DNA from: Tubulanus polymorphus
Lineage: Eukaryota > Nemertea > Palaeonemertea > Tubulaniformes > Tubulanidae
Reading direction: 5' to 3'
Length of the DNA stretch: 64,000 bases
Assembly (NCBI RefSeq): GCF_964204645.1
Contig: NC_134028.1
Span: 24,402,153 to 24,466,152 of the forward strand
The position numbers and the translations under genes are program-made. Shown here in pieces: positions 23,401 through 38,400 of this stretch (within the stretch, counting starts at the first letter, position 1; each line of letters begins with the position of its first letter). The notes below the pieces were generated by a model. That model ran no database searches. It worked only from the letters and a program-made list of their open reading frames with translations, and was not told the origin of the DNA.

Positions 23401-26400
23401 ATAGAACTTAGCAAAGCGTAATGCAACTTGATTTGTTTTCGGCTAGAACGGAAAAAACGCGACATATTGACGTAACATTTGCTGTGAGAAAAAAAACTCG
23501 CAGCATTTACTAATTCCTTTTAAATTCTTTCGCTGCCTCCCTCGAACACACGCGAAAGTTAAAAAAGCTTTCGCGGAAACACTTTAAAAAAATCGGAATT
23601 TAGAGTTTTCTTCTCACAGAAATCCAATTTCGTATCAGTAATTTTCTAAGATGTTTTGACATTTGCAGAAAACCCTTGCGAGGATCCTGCAATCCTCAGG
23701 TCGATTTCGTACTTGATTATTGATTGTTGATTATTATTTTCCTTTTTAGATTTTGTCACCTAACTGCGCGGGTCAGGAGTATTGCCTATCCACAAATAAA
23801 TGTGCGGCCAGCTGCTCCTCCTTATTTGCTGATGAGCGCACCTGTTCAAACACCGATGTATTCTGTGGTCAAGGAAATGTCTGCGTACCAAGCGCATCTC
23901 TGAATTCGTGTCCAGCTGCTGTATCACGCTACCCCACTTCACAGGCTAATCTCAACGACTACAAAATCGTCGACGTCATCACGCAATATCTTCAATTAGG
24001 CTACAACCATTTCAGAATTCCAGTTACCGACACGTCAATCAACGTAACTCGAGGAGATATTATCGGTTGGTTGCTGCACAATTCGGGCGTAATCGCTACC
24101 CGAACATTGAAGTCCGGGGAAACCCCCGATTTCCAATGGGCCGGTAAAATTACTGCCGCTAAAGGTGACAGTATCGGAGCGTCGAATTTCATCGCCCAGA
24201 ACACGCGCTATCTGCTGCGAGTGATCGCGTCGCAGCCCGTAATCGTCGATCTGCCGCATAAATACCTACAGACCGGCGATTACGAGGTCAAGGTTAATGT
24301 GAGCAACGAATTCGTGGCGGGCAGTGCAGCGTCGACGGTGACAGTATCAGCCCAAGTAGGGATAAACGTATCGATAATCTGTGCCGTTGATTACAGTGAT
24401 ATCCCGGCGTACGGCGTCTCGAATGAGCCGTTTGCAATGAATCTGCTTCCTCATACCGGTATGTTCATCCAACGCAACAGATTCCTCGAATCCTGCACGT
24501 TTAAGATTAGTTTCTGAAGGTTCAATCATACATTGTCTCAAGAACCGAATCTTATTTGACCAGAACATATTCAGTTAGTCCGTACATTTTTATCAGATTT
24601 GATTTTCTTCATTAGAATTGGTAACCTCAAGCTATAGATAGTTGAGACTATCAGTTTGGATTATAGTTGTTTCACCAACAATGTAAATTTCTGAAGATGG
24701 GTAGAAGTTATGAATTTACATTTTGGGTAAAACAACTATAACCTTTAGCTACTTCATCAGATATTATCTAATATATATTTTGATTTTAGTTGATTTTCTC
24801 CAAAATATCAATAACGCAGTGTCACCATCTGATAGAATATTTTTGTAAATAACTTTGATTTGTTTATACTTGTAGGAGCTAACGTGACGTACTTTTGGGA
24901 ATTCGGCGATGGGTCAAACTTGTCGAGTTTGATACTACCAGTCGAGAAGACCTATGTCACTGCTGGCGAGTACAACATCAGCGTTAAGGCTTTCAACAAA
25001 ATCACCGAAAAAACCAACTCGACCACGGTCGTCATACAAGATCGTGTACAGGGCGTCCAGATAACAAGTCCGATGGCCGTCGTCAACGAACCGGTGAAGA
25101 TATACTTCAATTTGACCAGTGGTTCCGATTATAACTGTAACTGGACGATGGGCGACGGGCAGAGTCGATATACAGATCACACGACAACTCCCCCTAGTGG
25201 CAGTGAATTTAGTTACACGTACACAAAAACGAGAATGTTTACAGTAGATGTAGCGTGCGCCAATCAGGTCAGCAGGGATTCGACAACTTACAATATACAC
25301 GCGGAAGAAAGAATCGGCAATATCACGTTCGATAAGACGGGGGCTGAAAAGAACAAAGCGTTTTCGATCAAATGGAGCGTTCCCACTGGGTCGAACATCA
25401 CGTGGACGATGTTTTTCAACGGCCAAGATATTTCATCGTTGATATCGTTCGACGAGGCGACGAAACAAGGCGCGACGCAAATACTCACCGGGAAACCGGT
25501 CGGTAAATACAACCTGACATTGGTCGGTAAGAATATGGTGAGTGAGTCGGTGAAATCCATCGAGTTCATGGTCGAAGCGAAGATTAGAAATCCCAGTTGT
25601 GAGGTGAACGCTACGATGATCAAGCGTCAGGAGACCGTGCACGTGATCGCTAACGTGTCGGACGGTTCTGGGGTCACTGTCGATTTAGATTTCAAGGACG
25701 GTTCCGCTCCGAAGCAGTACGCGGCCGGTGCAGGTGTCGACTGGCCGGGTACCGCTTATCAGACTGACCACACGTACATCATTCCGGGCGAATATCAGAT
25801 CGTCTGCAGAGTTCACAACGGCGACGGCGACTACCCGTTCATCTTGAACGTATCCGTTTATAACCGCATAGAAAATCTGACGATGTCGTCCAGCTCTCCG
25901 GTATCGTTACCTCCGGGTAAAGTTGATTTCACCTTCACGTCGACTGCCCAGTATCCACCAGCCGCGGCTACTGTCGAGTTCGACTACGGCGACGGTTCGC
26001 CGATCGTACCGGTGAAATTCGACGTAGCTACGACCTATTCGCACGTGTACGCGATCGAAAATAGCTATCGCGTTAAAGCGAACGTTTCGAACATCATCGA
26101 TTCGATGGAGCTCACTAAAGAGATATTGGTTTTGCAACCGATCACACGATTGAAACTGGAATGCGTGCCCCCGCACACAAAACCGAACGAAGTATTCCAA
26201 GCACGCGCTATAATGGCTACCGGATCCATGGTCACCGTCGATTGGAGTTTTGACCAAGTTTCCACCGCCACCAAACAAAAAGAATGTAAGTTACAATCAC
26301 AGAAGCGTTGGGACTGCTGTCAATATTTCACCGAGTCGAAAATCAGTGAATAAACAAAGGTGTTTTGTAATAATTAACCCTTTCATCAAATTGGCCAGAA

Positions 26401-29400
26401 CCGAGTATGGTGGAGTCTGCCGCCGTGATTCATTTACTTATCGGTTATTCTAATTATCATTATTCTAATTATCCACAGCTAGCACGATAGAAATGGTTTC
26501 GGCGGAGTCTCAATTTTCGACGCTTGGCATCAAGAATATTACAGTAACGGCGACGAACTTATTGGGCAGCTTCAGCGTTAACCATTTACTGCATGTTCAA
26601 CATCCGATACCGGCCGGCAAGTTTTCATTCGTGTCCGACGCTCCGAAAGTATTACCACCAGGTAGGCAAACTCCTATTATTTCACATTCATCAAAAGCTA
26701 CCTGCACTTCCTAACCCGTAACGGAGCTACTTTCAATGATTATACATGTCTTTTAATTCGCTCTTTTTCGATTCTCTAGGTAGTGTTAAATTTACGTTGA
26801 GTTGTCCTACGTGGTGCACGTCACCGCTCCCGGCTAATTACCCGACCGATCCATACTTGAAAATCGACTACGGAGACGGATCGACCCCCCTCGACGTTTC
26901 GAGTCCCATCACCGCAAGCGTCACTTCAAAAGACTACACCAAAACCTACACTCAAGGTCAGGCGCGTAAAGCAATCGTGCAGTTGTACAACAAAGTTTCA
27001 TCAGTGGATTTTACCGTTGATGTGAGTTTTTTCTATTTCACATTTACACATATTTTCGTTCGCAAAATTCCTACCAGAAACACAGAGAATCATTAGGTTT
27101 TCTCACTAGTAAATTTACAATTCAAGTTATTTTTCTAATCCTTTCCACGCCGTAATAACCGTTACAAAAATGTTTTCATATATCGATTACTACTATACGT
27201 AAAAGGGTACTGCACGAGTCGATGTGTATTACGTCATCAATTTTTCGTTAGACTGGTTGTCGGTCAATTCAAACAAATACTCGATATATTCAAATTCAAA
27301 TTAACTTAATTGATGCTTTTTTTTAAAGCAATAAGTTAACCATTGAAGTTAGTTTTCTCGTTTTATATTTCCTTCGATAGAAATAAGAGTTCAATTTCTA
27401 ATATCGAAGTTGTTGTTTGTTTTCAATATTGTAGGCTGGAACGTTCGGTTTGCTAGAAGGCTTGTCGTTTGTACCGATGTGGCGCAACGTCATTCCACTC
27501 GGCGGTCCGTTTCAACTCGGTCGCGGTAACGGTTCAAACGAATTTCCCAGCAATCGCGACATACATTTCTTCATAAATATAACAAGAGGTATGATACGCA
27601 GGAATAAAACTACAAACTTTTCATTCTATTTCTTCTGCATCCCTTTGGAATTACGCCGACGAAAATCTTCGCTGTGCCTCAGATGTGTAAGAAAGCCACT
27701 ATGATGTTTTGGGGCAGAGCTTCGAATTTTGGATTGTTTCTTCAATTTTTAAATTGTCTACATGCATGCGAACAGACCAGTAGTTTCTTTTAGAGATCAC
27801 GGCAGTGCTAACTTATGGATTATTTCATTTTTTTGTTTGCAGGTACACCGATATCGTATGTCTTGCAGGCAAATTCAACAGGAGGGGGCTACCAACTATG
27901 CGACGAGTCCGCGAACCCGTTGAGATGCAAATTTAAGGTATTTAACATCAGCGCCAAATATGTAGATATAGTTCTCGAATAAGATTCAAATCCGCTACGC
28001 ATAAGCATGAAAAATTTAAAACGAAATTTATGTGTTAAGAATAAAATCCAAAGACCCCAACCGAGAGAGAGGGGGGAGAGAAAATCAGAAACACATAACT
28101 TAATTCTTTATTCCAACACTTGATATATGAATTTCGTTTTTAAACTTAACAATTTGAATAGAATAGTTTTAAATCCTATCTACATGTATCATGCACGTCT
28201 GAGTGTGTCTGTTCTATATCGGTATTTCTGTTCTTATCGTTCTCATCGTAGCCGGGAGTTTGGAACGTCACTATTTCCGTATCGAATCCATTGAGCAGCG
28301 CGTCGGATACGGCCAAAATAATAGTCGGCGACAGCATCGTCATCCGGGGAATCAATGACTTCAAACAAACGACCAAAGCGAACGAACTGAAAAAGTTCAG
28401 CGTCGAATTCGTGACGGTCGGCACCGACGCATGCGTGTTCGTCGACTACGGCGAAAGCGGCGTCGGCCCGATCGAATCTTACGGTAACCAGTCCAATTGC
28501 GACAAGTACGAAGAAGATGGAAAACTGTATTTCGGCTCGAATTCGTGCGTGTACAAGGGTAAACTGACGAACAACTTGGAAATCAAACACGTTTACAAAC
28601 AAGACAAGCAATACACGGTTAAAGTGTACGGGAAGAATTATATCGGGTCGGCCGAGAAGGGGCTGAGATTTACCGTTTCGAGTTTGGACTGTACGCTACC
28701 CGTGCTTACGTTCTACAACCACACGTCCGAATTCTGGAAACCGAATGTCGTCCAGCGCGGTCAAAAGAAAACCATCACCGCCAAAGTTGACGAACTGGAT
28801 TGCGGTCCGACTATCGAGAATCTGAAAACGTGGAGCATGTTTCTCGTACACGACAAAAACGGTACCGATATCAGAGAGGTGGACGTATCGAATTTCAACA
28901 GCGACGGCTCTGGGGACGGTTCGACTATATTCATCATCAAACCGCGTTCGTTAGATATCGGCTTGTATCGTCTGCAGTTCAAGGTCAGAATGCGGATCAC
29001 CGAACACAACGATATATTCGAACGCACGATCGACACGTTCGTACGTATCGACCGCTCGCGGTTGATAGCGAGGATGATTGACGGTGGTATGAATGAAATC
29101 GTGCGCGGGAATGAACAATTTATCGAATTGTCCCCGGAAACCCAGTCGTTAGATCCAGACATGGATCCCTCCGTGCCGCAGGTAAGTATCTGCCTAGATA
29201 CAATCGGGTTCGAATCCCGACAATTCTTCCAATAACAATCCACTGAATTCTAATTATGAATATGTTATTTTGATAGGGTTTTACGAACTTTGTTTGGTAT
29301 TGTCGAGATGTATCAGAATATTGGGTGGAGTCCACCGACTCAAAGGTTTCATCTAGTCCGTATACAGTGGACCAGTTCGCAGCTAACACTGTACCTGCCA

Positions 29401-32400
29401 ATACGCTGGGAGGCTGCTTTCGTCAAGGGCCTGGACCAATAAATACCAATAAGGGTAAGTCATGATGATTCATTACGTGGAGACTGGGCAGCAGAGATCT
29501 GGGATATATTCATTTTCGCTTTTCATTCAAAAAGAAATCCACAACAATTACCTTATCATGGTTGAATACAAGAACATGCGAATGATTCCATTGAGTTGCA
29601 TAAGCGTCTATAAACCTATAGTTATTTTTCAAATCGATTACTTCAACTTATTCTTTTTTTGGGTAAATTCTTATGATCAATTTTGACAGGTTGTGCTCTA
29701 TGTCATCGCTATATCGGAGATAAACTGGTTGCCGGTCAATTAAATTCAATTATCGATATATTCAATTCCCAAATTACTTTATTGATCCTAAATATCAAAT
29801 TATTTATATCATATCATTTATCTTCGACAATATTCAGCAGTATATGCGTTATTTTTCAAGGCGTCAGTTAACTTTCGAAGTTAGTTTTATTGTTGAAATT
29901 TTTCGCAATGTCATTTGCCCTCGTGCCTTCATATGCATGCGATATATACTGATTCATTATCATTATTAGGTAAACTGAATTTTACTGCTCTGAACATGGA
30001 AGTGAATCATACTTACGAAATAAGCTGCGAAGTGCAGAAACTCGACAGCGATGGCCGCACGCGAAATCGAACTACAGTTATCCGAGTATCGATAGTCCAG
30101 GGCAATCCGCCTGAAGTAACCATCAAGTAAATGCAATACACATTCATATTTCAAATACAAACGGCCATACCGGATGATCCAAGATGGCTGCTTTGAATTT
30201 GAAATCTATTGTGTAAATCCATGGTTGATACGAAAACTTAATTAGATTATTGGTGAAATAACTATTTTACTGATTACTTAACTAATTAAAGAACAAGTTT
30301 GATATCTATCGGATTCCATTGAACTTTTTGGGTTAACATATGCCCCTTTTCAAGACATATTCAAACTGATACTACAGAACATTTTGAACGATTAATTCAC
30401 CAATGGTGCCTAAAATAGCGAACTGTGTTACATAACAAGTACTTACGATTTGTCTCAATCCCTACCGAAGTGATATTGAATATGTCTGTGGCCCGCAGAT
30501 CCTGACTGAAATCATGACTCTATGTTTATGCACAGATGTCTGCTTAGCGAAAAATTTAGCCGTCAGAAAAAGGAAAGCAAGCTGATAAACACGGTATACG
30601 ACCTACCGTTAAAAGCGTCCTGTAGCAAGGGTTGTAGTGACGGAACTATCAACACGAAATACAAATGGTCGCTGTCATATATGGAAAATAACACGTGGGT
30701 TTCTATCAACAACAGCCAGAATTATATCACTGGTAGGTTGCATTGAAACTCCGATATAATCAAAAGTCGATTGCATTATCGTGACTTCAAGTCATAATAA
30801 AATGATAACAAAAGAATTTATTTTTCTGAAATGCTTAATCATTATATATATATCTGTATCAATACTTTTTGCATGCATATGTTTAAATCGTGTTTTGTTT
30901 AAGGCATAGACTCGACTCGTGATAAATTTTGTATCTAAAAATGCTTTCATTAATTCCCGAAAGAAGCAAGATAAATATCACTTGATATCATCATGTTAAT
31001 ATTCACAACTTTTTAACAAATGTAAAAAGTGGCCGCTTAAATTTTCATGGCATTAAATCGAGCCTATAACTTTACATTAAATGTGTTTCTAATTGTATTG
31101 CTTTCATATTCTTAACAGGTATAACCGGTAAGGTTTCTAGTAGCAATTAAAACCATCAATTTACATTCACTATTCACCAGCAATATCTAAACATTAACCG
31201 TTGAGTCAACGAAAATGTAAAATTTTCAGCCTAAACCTCAATCGTCTAAAATGAATTATTCAAATGATTTTATGCTTGATATAGTTGATTGATACATACG
31301 TAAAACTTATCGCTTTTTTAAGTGAGCAAATACAAACATTTTAAAGTAGACATGTATGTGACCCTTGGGGTCAGATATATAAACATGTGGCACATATTGC
31401 TGGTAAAAGTGATAAACTAAACCAATCCAACGCATATTCGATGTATTACCCGTGAACCCATAACCCTTCGTAATTTTAAAATCTGAACAACGTAAACTTG
31501 TAAAATGTCTTTTTTCATAAAATCCTTCACCCGTCCATACATCAGTTAACGTAATCGTATTTTTAATGGCGCTTTGCGTGGGGTCAAATATAAACGCCAA
31601 GTTGATAAAGTTCATGTAATGATAATAATGTCAGGATAATTTAAGAACTTGCAGTTTTGTGAAGACCTATCGAACAAATATATTCTCGTGGGGTGAGCAT
31701 TTAAGACATATTCATAATCACCGCTTAGAAAAGCATCATTTTTATCATCGTTATTTCATCTGATGTTGTCTCGTTAACTCCCGAATTTCCCCGGTGTCGT
31801 CGTTAATTTTCTTACAGGTTTTCACGATAATCTTCTCGTAAAACAACGGTTGTAATAATGTTATTGAATAAAAGATAATCGACTTTGAATAAGCATTAAA
31901 AACTGAGTCATTATTTCAATTACGGCACAAAAAGAAATATGAAACGTTAAACATTGGATATAATTGCAAAAAATTAACCTAAATCCTGAGACCTGATACG
32001 AAATCTAAACTATGTTGGCTGATTCGGGCCATACTTAAAATATTCTGTACGTCTAGAGGCACGATGAAAATGTTTTGTCTTGCCTCTAGCCGTACAGAAA
32101 ACGTTTTTAGCATGGCCCCAATCGGCCACCATACTTAACTAAACAACTATCCGTCATAAATTCATCAAGAACTGACCCGTTGTGTTTTGCGTACACGTTT
32201 AAGGTATGATGTTATAGAAACTGCGCGTCCTTTCAGGCGATACTTCGACGTCAGTAACGATCCAAAAAAGACTGTTCGTCGATTACGACAGATTTCGAAG
32301 AATGAGGGCCGAATTCAGCGTCGAACATCCCGGCTATACGAAGGGTTTCGCCTTCATGGTATTCGATCTGAACCGAGCGCCGCAGGGAGGTAAATGTTCG

Positions 32401-35400
32401 TTGACGCCGATGACGGGATACGTCTACAAACAACAGTTTGTCGTTAACTGCACCGACTGGTATGACGAAGACGGAATTGAGTTTTATCACGTGTACGGTA
32501 AGTATGTGATTTTGCGGTAATATTTCATTCGATTACTGATTACCTATAATTCTGGTCCCCGCACAGATGATTACCAGTTGAAGCATTTCGAAGGGTGAAG
32601 TCTGAACGATCTACAATGCGCACGACGTCCACGGAGTCAGAGAAAAACTTCAGTTAAAGATTTCCATTAATTTTCAAATAAGATCGCAGCCTTGTTCAAG
32701 GTGGAAGATCGAGTTCCGTAAGGTCGAGACTCAAGTCATAAAGTGGTTTTAAGTGCTCCTAAGTTGTTAGATTGTCAACAAAACTAGGAACGTCTTAGAC
32801 TGATTTTAAGCCATGACTATGGAATATGTGCGGATGGCGAGGGTGTTATTGGGGAATTGTAGTTACAGACCGCGGATTGATACCTGTTTTATTTACTCAC
32901 TGTTCATGCTAATGTATGCTAATGTCATTATAGCCGAAACGTTGCTCGAAATATTATATACCATTTTACTAAGAATTTTTTGGCTGAATCTATTGTGGCA
33001 TTTCTCTCCGAATTTATGTAATTTCAATGATGTCGACAGAATGGCCAAACCTTGAAATGAAATGATACGCTGAAAGTGAACATTTCTTGTAGGTAAATGG
33101 AAAGACGATTTCGTCGAGCGTCAAATTCGTTTCATGCAGAAATCTGTGGATTCGATGGATTTGCCGATGGGAGCTGATTATAACGGCTATAAAATGAATA
33201 TGTACGTGCGAGTCACTGACTACTTGGGAACCTATGTAGAGGTTGATTTGGGCGAGGCTGTTGTAAGTAAATCTCTATCTAGAAGCAACTTATCATAAGC
33301 AATAAACCATTTTACAGTTACAAGCCGCCGTTTTGTTAGGGTGTTTTTGTCCTGTATTGTTGGGTAATTTTTGCCCTTTTTCAAAAACAATTTGCGACGC
33401 GTGTTTTATACTATTTCATCTGTCCATGGATGGATGTTGACAGTTTCAGCAACATTCAAACCGTGTGAATCTCTAGTTTTCAGTTATGTAAAATTAATTT
33501 CTCAAATTTATAACAATTCGACATGAGAGCGATATTAGAATCTGTGGCCAGGTTTCACCACACACGTAAAAATTCAGGGTACTCAACTTTGAAGTTCGTT
33601 ATTTTTTGTAATAATTTTCGGAAAAATTTCAAGTGAACTTTAAAACTTAGTAGGTTTTATTTAATCTTGCCTAGTTTTCATTCTATGGCTATTTAACTGC
33701 GGCGCATCTATTGTCATTCCAAGTATCAGGGCTGTTTTCTGTGGCTTATTAAGGCTGTGACTCGAATCTATTGCAGGTCAGACCACTCGGCTTGAATGAA
33801 ACGCTGGCGTTGGTAGATATGCTTAGAGGAAATAGCCGAAATAAAATTGAACAAGCCAAAGCCAAAGGAGACTCTAAACTGATCACGACATTAACCCAGG
33901 CGACCGCTACTGGTCTCAATTCGCTGAGTAAGGAGAGTCGGACAGGTGCTGCACTCATGCACTTTGCATGCTTTATTATCTTTATTTCGAATTATAAGGC
34001 GTTATCAGGCCAAAATATTCAAATCAGTTGATACCAGATCAACTAGGATAACTTCTAATTAAACAAGGATTCGCCATTAATCGAATTCTTTGGATATTTT
34101 GAATACTGAAATCTTATCAAAAATGTACAATTATTGAACATGTCTCAGTTCTGCAAATGATGATGAATTATTATTAAGCGTGCCGCGCCATTTTCATACG
34201 CAATGACAGCTGCGACGTAGCAATATTCACGCGCATGCGCACAATGCGAACTCGCAAAATCGCGGAAAACACGTGGTCGAGTGAGGAGGTAAACGCCATC
34301 TATTATTCGATGTTTTAGTTGCGCAGCTTGAAGCGCTTTCAGCACAAAAACAAACAAATGTATATATATATCTGCACCACGTGTACGAGCGCGCAGCCTC
34401 AGCGTTATATCTTTGCGTTATTCGAACTCCTTGTCATATATCGTTGCTTTGTGGCTATATTTGAAATTTTGTGTAATTCTACAGCTTGGATCGGTTTCAC
34501 ATTCTAGGGTCCGGCCATTAAGACAAAGAATCAAGACCAGGGATTAGTTGCCCCGACGAGGCTGTTTGGATTTTAAACCGATTTTGCCCAACCCTTTTGG
34601 AACTCTTAGGTACTCACGACCGCGCAAGGAAGGACCCTGGGGCCGGTTGCATAGTCATAGTCTAAAGCCTACTCGTCATCTTCTTGACTCAGATCGAACA
34701 GACTCTGAAATGTTTTGATGCAATAGTTTTTTACGTGCTTTCGATTTTCTGGAGTGCGAATAAAGCAAAGAAGCGCGCGACATACAAATAATGACACACG
34801 TGACCTCTACTTATTATTTTCATTTCTAAAACTGGATGTCAGGATGTGTGTTTTACATCTGACATCCACATAAAAATCAGCCTTTTACCTTCATAGCATT
34901 TGTACATAACATTTCATTTCACTCTATGTTCATTCAGTGTTTTCAGTTCATACACATTTTCTACACGCGCATATTTTTCGCTAGTTTTCCAATTCCCACA
35001 ATATTGAAGCTTGAAACAATTTCATCTACCTTCCGCCGTTTGAATACGGGAAGTAAAATGCTAAAATACATGCAACACAAGTAAGTACGTAGCGTTTGTG
35101 TCATTTAGATAATGCTTTTCAAAGCGGATTCTCTGCTTGCATTGCGGTCGCACAAGAAGCGCCTGTTCGCACCTATTGCGGTATCTTTGCAGAACGTCCC
35201 GTATCATTACAATTGCAACGATCTAATTTTCATTTACCATGTTTTTTTTCTAAATGGATATAGTGTACCAAGAAGCCGTCGTAAGTTCTAAAACACCTAC
35301 GAATTATGGCCCATCGGACAAGCACGTAAAGCCGAGAGTAAGTTCTTTAAATATATATGTAAAGTGACTCGAGACGTAAATTTGAGGATGATTTTCTTAG

Positions 35401-38400
35401 AAATCTGTCGAAGTAAAAGTACTACTGACCTTTAATTTCCTGAATAGAATACAAACCAAGTAGACAGGTCCATAATTCTGGGAGGCTGATTTGAAATATC
35501 CTAAAACATATATAACTTAATGCATCCACGCGCCGGCATAAGATATATTTTTCCCAAGAATAAATACCTGGGGCCGGGATTTATAGACAGGTATTCAATT
35601 GGGTTAACCCCCAGATTGAAGATGAGTACCTATCGATAAAATCGGGTCCTGAAATTTCATAGCGAGTGTATATGAAATAATAAGTGTGATGAGACATACG
35701 AGGACCTACATCACACATGTAATTGAAGGAAAGAATATAATTTTCTCGGAGGGTGTGGAAAATTCAGTTGTGAAGTTAATGAATTATGTATTACTGTCAT
35801 TTTTCTCGAAACAGGAACCGAAAAAAATTACTAAACAGCAACTCTCGAAATATGAACAGGAAAGAAACGACAGAGCGGAGGTAGGTTTTTCTCAGATATA
35901 TTTTCGATGCATATTTTGTATCGACCACACCGGATAGTGGCCATCCTGCGCCAACAAAATAAACCCTTCTGTTCTAGGGCCGGTTCCATAAGTCCACACT
36001 TTAGCCTAAAAGTTGACCTTAAAACTGGTCTTAAGTTGTTAGATTGGCTACATAGATAAGATGGTCGTTGTCTGGTCTTAAGTCTAAGCCATGACTATAT
36101 GCCCTTGGTGACTTGCCAAACATATGAAAACATTGTAATTTACAAACATCTGGCATAACGTCACTGTGAAACTGAAGTTACAGTAAAACAGTTGTTATCA
36201 CGTCCAATATGACATATTTGAACGACACGTGTGACGTCCGGGCATAAACTTAGATTTGGAATAGATTTGCATTTTTTTTCAACCAACTGACCTCAACAGC
36301 CGATTGAATCAGTCCTGATCACAATGTATTGTATATAACGAAGTTGGTTTCGTTTACAGATACGCTCGACGATGATGGGAGCTTTGCTCGCGGCACCGAC
36401 ACCGGATCTCAACGTAGTAACGACGTTATTGAGCGCTGGTGTAGAAGTTGTAAAAATGCCAGAAGAACTCACCACCGCAACGCAGGTATAAATAACGCAA
36501 TGGGATAGAATAAAACGAATTCATGCAGTAGATGCCATGTAAAATGTAACTTAAATGGCAATACAAAATGCCTTTTTGTATTGCATTGTGTACTTAAGCT
36601 AAAAGATGATACCTTGTTTCTCCTAATCGGCCGCATCATTTTATAAAGCCAGTTCATTTATATAACTGCCGGGCTGTTACGGTTAGCTTGATCATGATAT
36701 CTAAGTAATGAAAAGGGAAAATAGGCGGTCGGCTAAGTTTTAATATCGGAAGAAATGATAAACAAGGTATCAATTTCTAGCTTAATCAAACGAACGACAT
36801 GTCGCCTCTTAATTGGTAACATAGTGTATCCATTCATCCAGCCAGTATTCCCCATCAGATACGAGGATGTTTTTGTTTTTTGTTTCATGGCAGAAAACGT
36901 CAACTACTTTACTGGACAAATCCTTAAATATCATGCTAGACCAAGCAAAGGTTGCTACGAAAGAACAGTTGGTTTCCTCAGCAGAACAGTGGTTGTCAAT
37001 GGCAGGATTCGTAGTTCAAGTAAGCGCATGGTTCACCTTTAAAAAACCCTCCGATTATTTAAGATTAGGAGCCTGATACTTTGATATCTAAATGTCAATC
37101 ATCGTTTATCCGAGTAAAGTCTATGCATTGAACTAATTTCCATCAAAATAGAATACACTCCTATAAGACACGCACCAATGTCATAACTAGGAATATGTTG
37201 ATGTATTCGAGCGTTTTCCTAAAAATAAATTTGGTTTTCGATTCAAGGGAGCGATTCACGGTGCCTACAACCCAACGATAGCTGACCGGGTTGCGGCTGC
37301 GAATACGCCAGCATTCCACTACGACACTGACCTCGATTCCTCTGGTTTATGTAAGTACTACCCATAATTTAGAGCTACGACATTAGCGTAGATGACACAG
37401 CTATTATAGAGGTTCTAGATGAACCTCCTCCATTGGGACCGTGACTGAAATATGGCCTTGATGAACCTATGTTGAAGCTAAATTTGTTCGAACCATTATC
37501 TATCATCGTGTAGGGTTGGAAGGCAACAGTCTCCAGGAAGATTGGAGTACCCTCGCTGGCGAAGCACATCAGGAGGTTCAAACCAAAACAGATGTGAGTT
37601 ACAAAACATAATTTCGACCATCTTCATCTTTAGAATGAAAATTGTTCAAATCGTCGTTTCATATTTGTTTCTAGGGAAAAGAAATAACACAAAATATAAC
37701 GACGATGCGAGGACATCTCCTGGATGAAATTCTAAAGAGAACGACACCAGGCTCTCCAGAGTTGATTTTGAATACCAATTCGATGGCCGTATCACTTCGC
37801 AAGGACTTGGCTAGCAAAGTGACCGAAACACCAGTGAATGTGGGACGCAGTCGGATCAACTTGCCGTCAGCCAATAGCTTGTTACCACCTCCATACAATG
37901 CCGATTCCATTGTTCAAACCCAGGTAAGAATCAGTTCTATCGATTTCAGTTTGGCGAGCTCTGAAATCATTATCGTACTGACTTCGGGCAGGACACTATC
38001 CTCATAACCTCTCTACACCCAAAGAAAATGGGTATCCGGTCTGATAGATGACTACTTTACTAATCAGTTTACTTTAGTTTACTTTTCCCCTGGAGATGAT
38101 ACGTTGGTAGAGGTTTACGGCTGGGGGTAATAGTACCAACCAATGAAAAGTACCTTTGAACAGTGAAAAGGGTGCTGTAGAATATTCAATTGTTTATTCT
38201 AAAAGCTTGGAGACAATATTTGTGATATCCCTATTTTTGAGTATAAGGTCTACATGTATTTACAAATATCTTTGTCATACTCATCAAATTAGTTACCAAA
38301 CCTAATTTCCAATAGTTCAATTCAACCATTCAAAACACTGCGGATATTCTGAGCAAACGACCACAGGACAAAATAACTTGTTCTATATTTAGAGATGTCT

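Larger units (their letters stand above)
24876..28683 (+). other. Polycystin PKD-repeat array
   Basis: Exon 7 alone (1410 bp) holds about five PKD domains. Recurrent signatures are FGDGS, MGDGQS, DFKDGS and YGDGS, followed by VYAIENSYRVKANVSN, IPGEYQIVC and VTAGEYNISVKAFN. Exons 8-12 add more (DYGDGSTPLD; KQYTVKVYGKNYIGSAE). PKD domains are Ig-like beta sandwiches thought to bear force and mediate homophilic adhesion. Numerous N-x-S/T sequons imply heavy glycosylation. Most exon junctions in this region are phase 1, the classic arrangement for duplicated extracellular modules. Confidence 0.85.

Noticed and set aside
28243-28611. Long minus-strand frames opposite polycystin exons 7 and 12
   Set aside because: They are antisense shadows of strongly coding plus-strand exons, and their peptides show no family features.
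29203-29222. Perfect 5-bp/7-nt tRNA T-arm hairpin (TCGGG TTCGAAT CCCGA)
   Set aside because: It lies about 20 bp after a coding exon, leaving no room for the rest of a tRNA; probably chance or a tiny fossil.
35281-35286. GTAAGT as the end of polycystin exon 19
   Set aside because: The alternative ends at phase 0 too, but reading through to the second GTAAGT at 35338 keeps the frame and gives a more usual exon length. Both remain possible as alternative donors.
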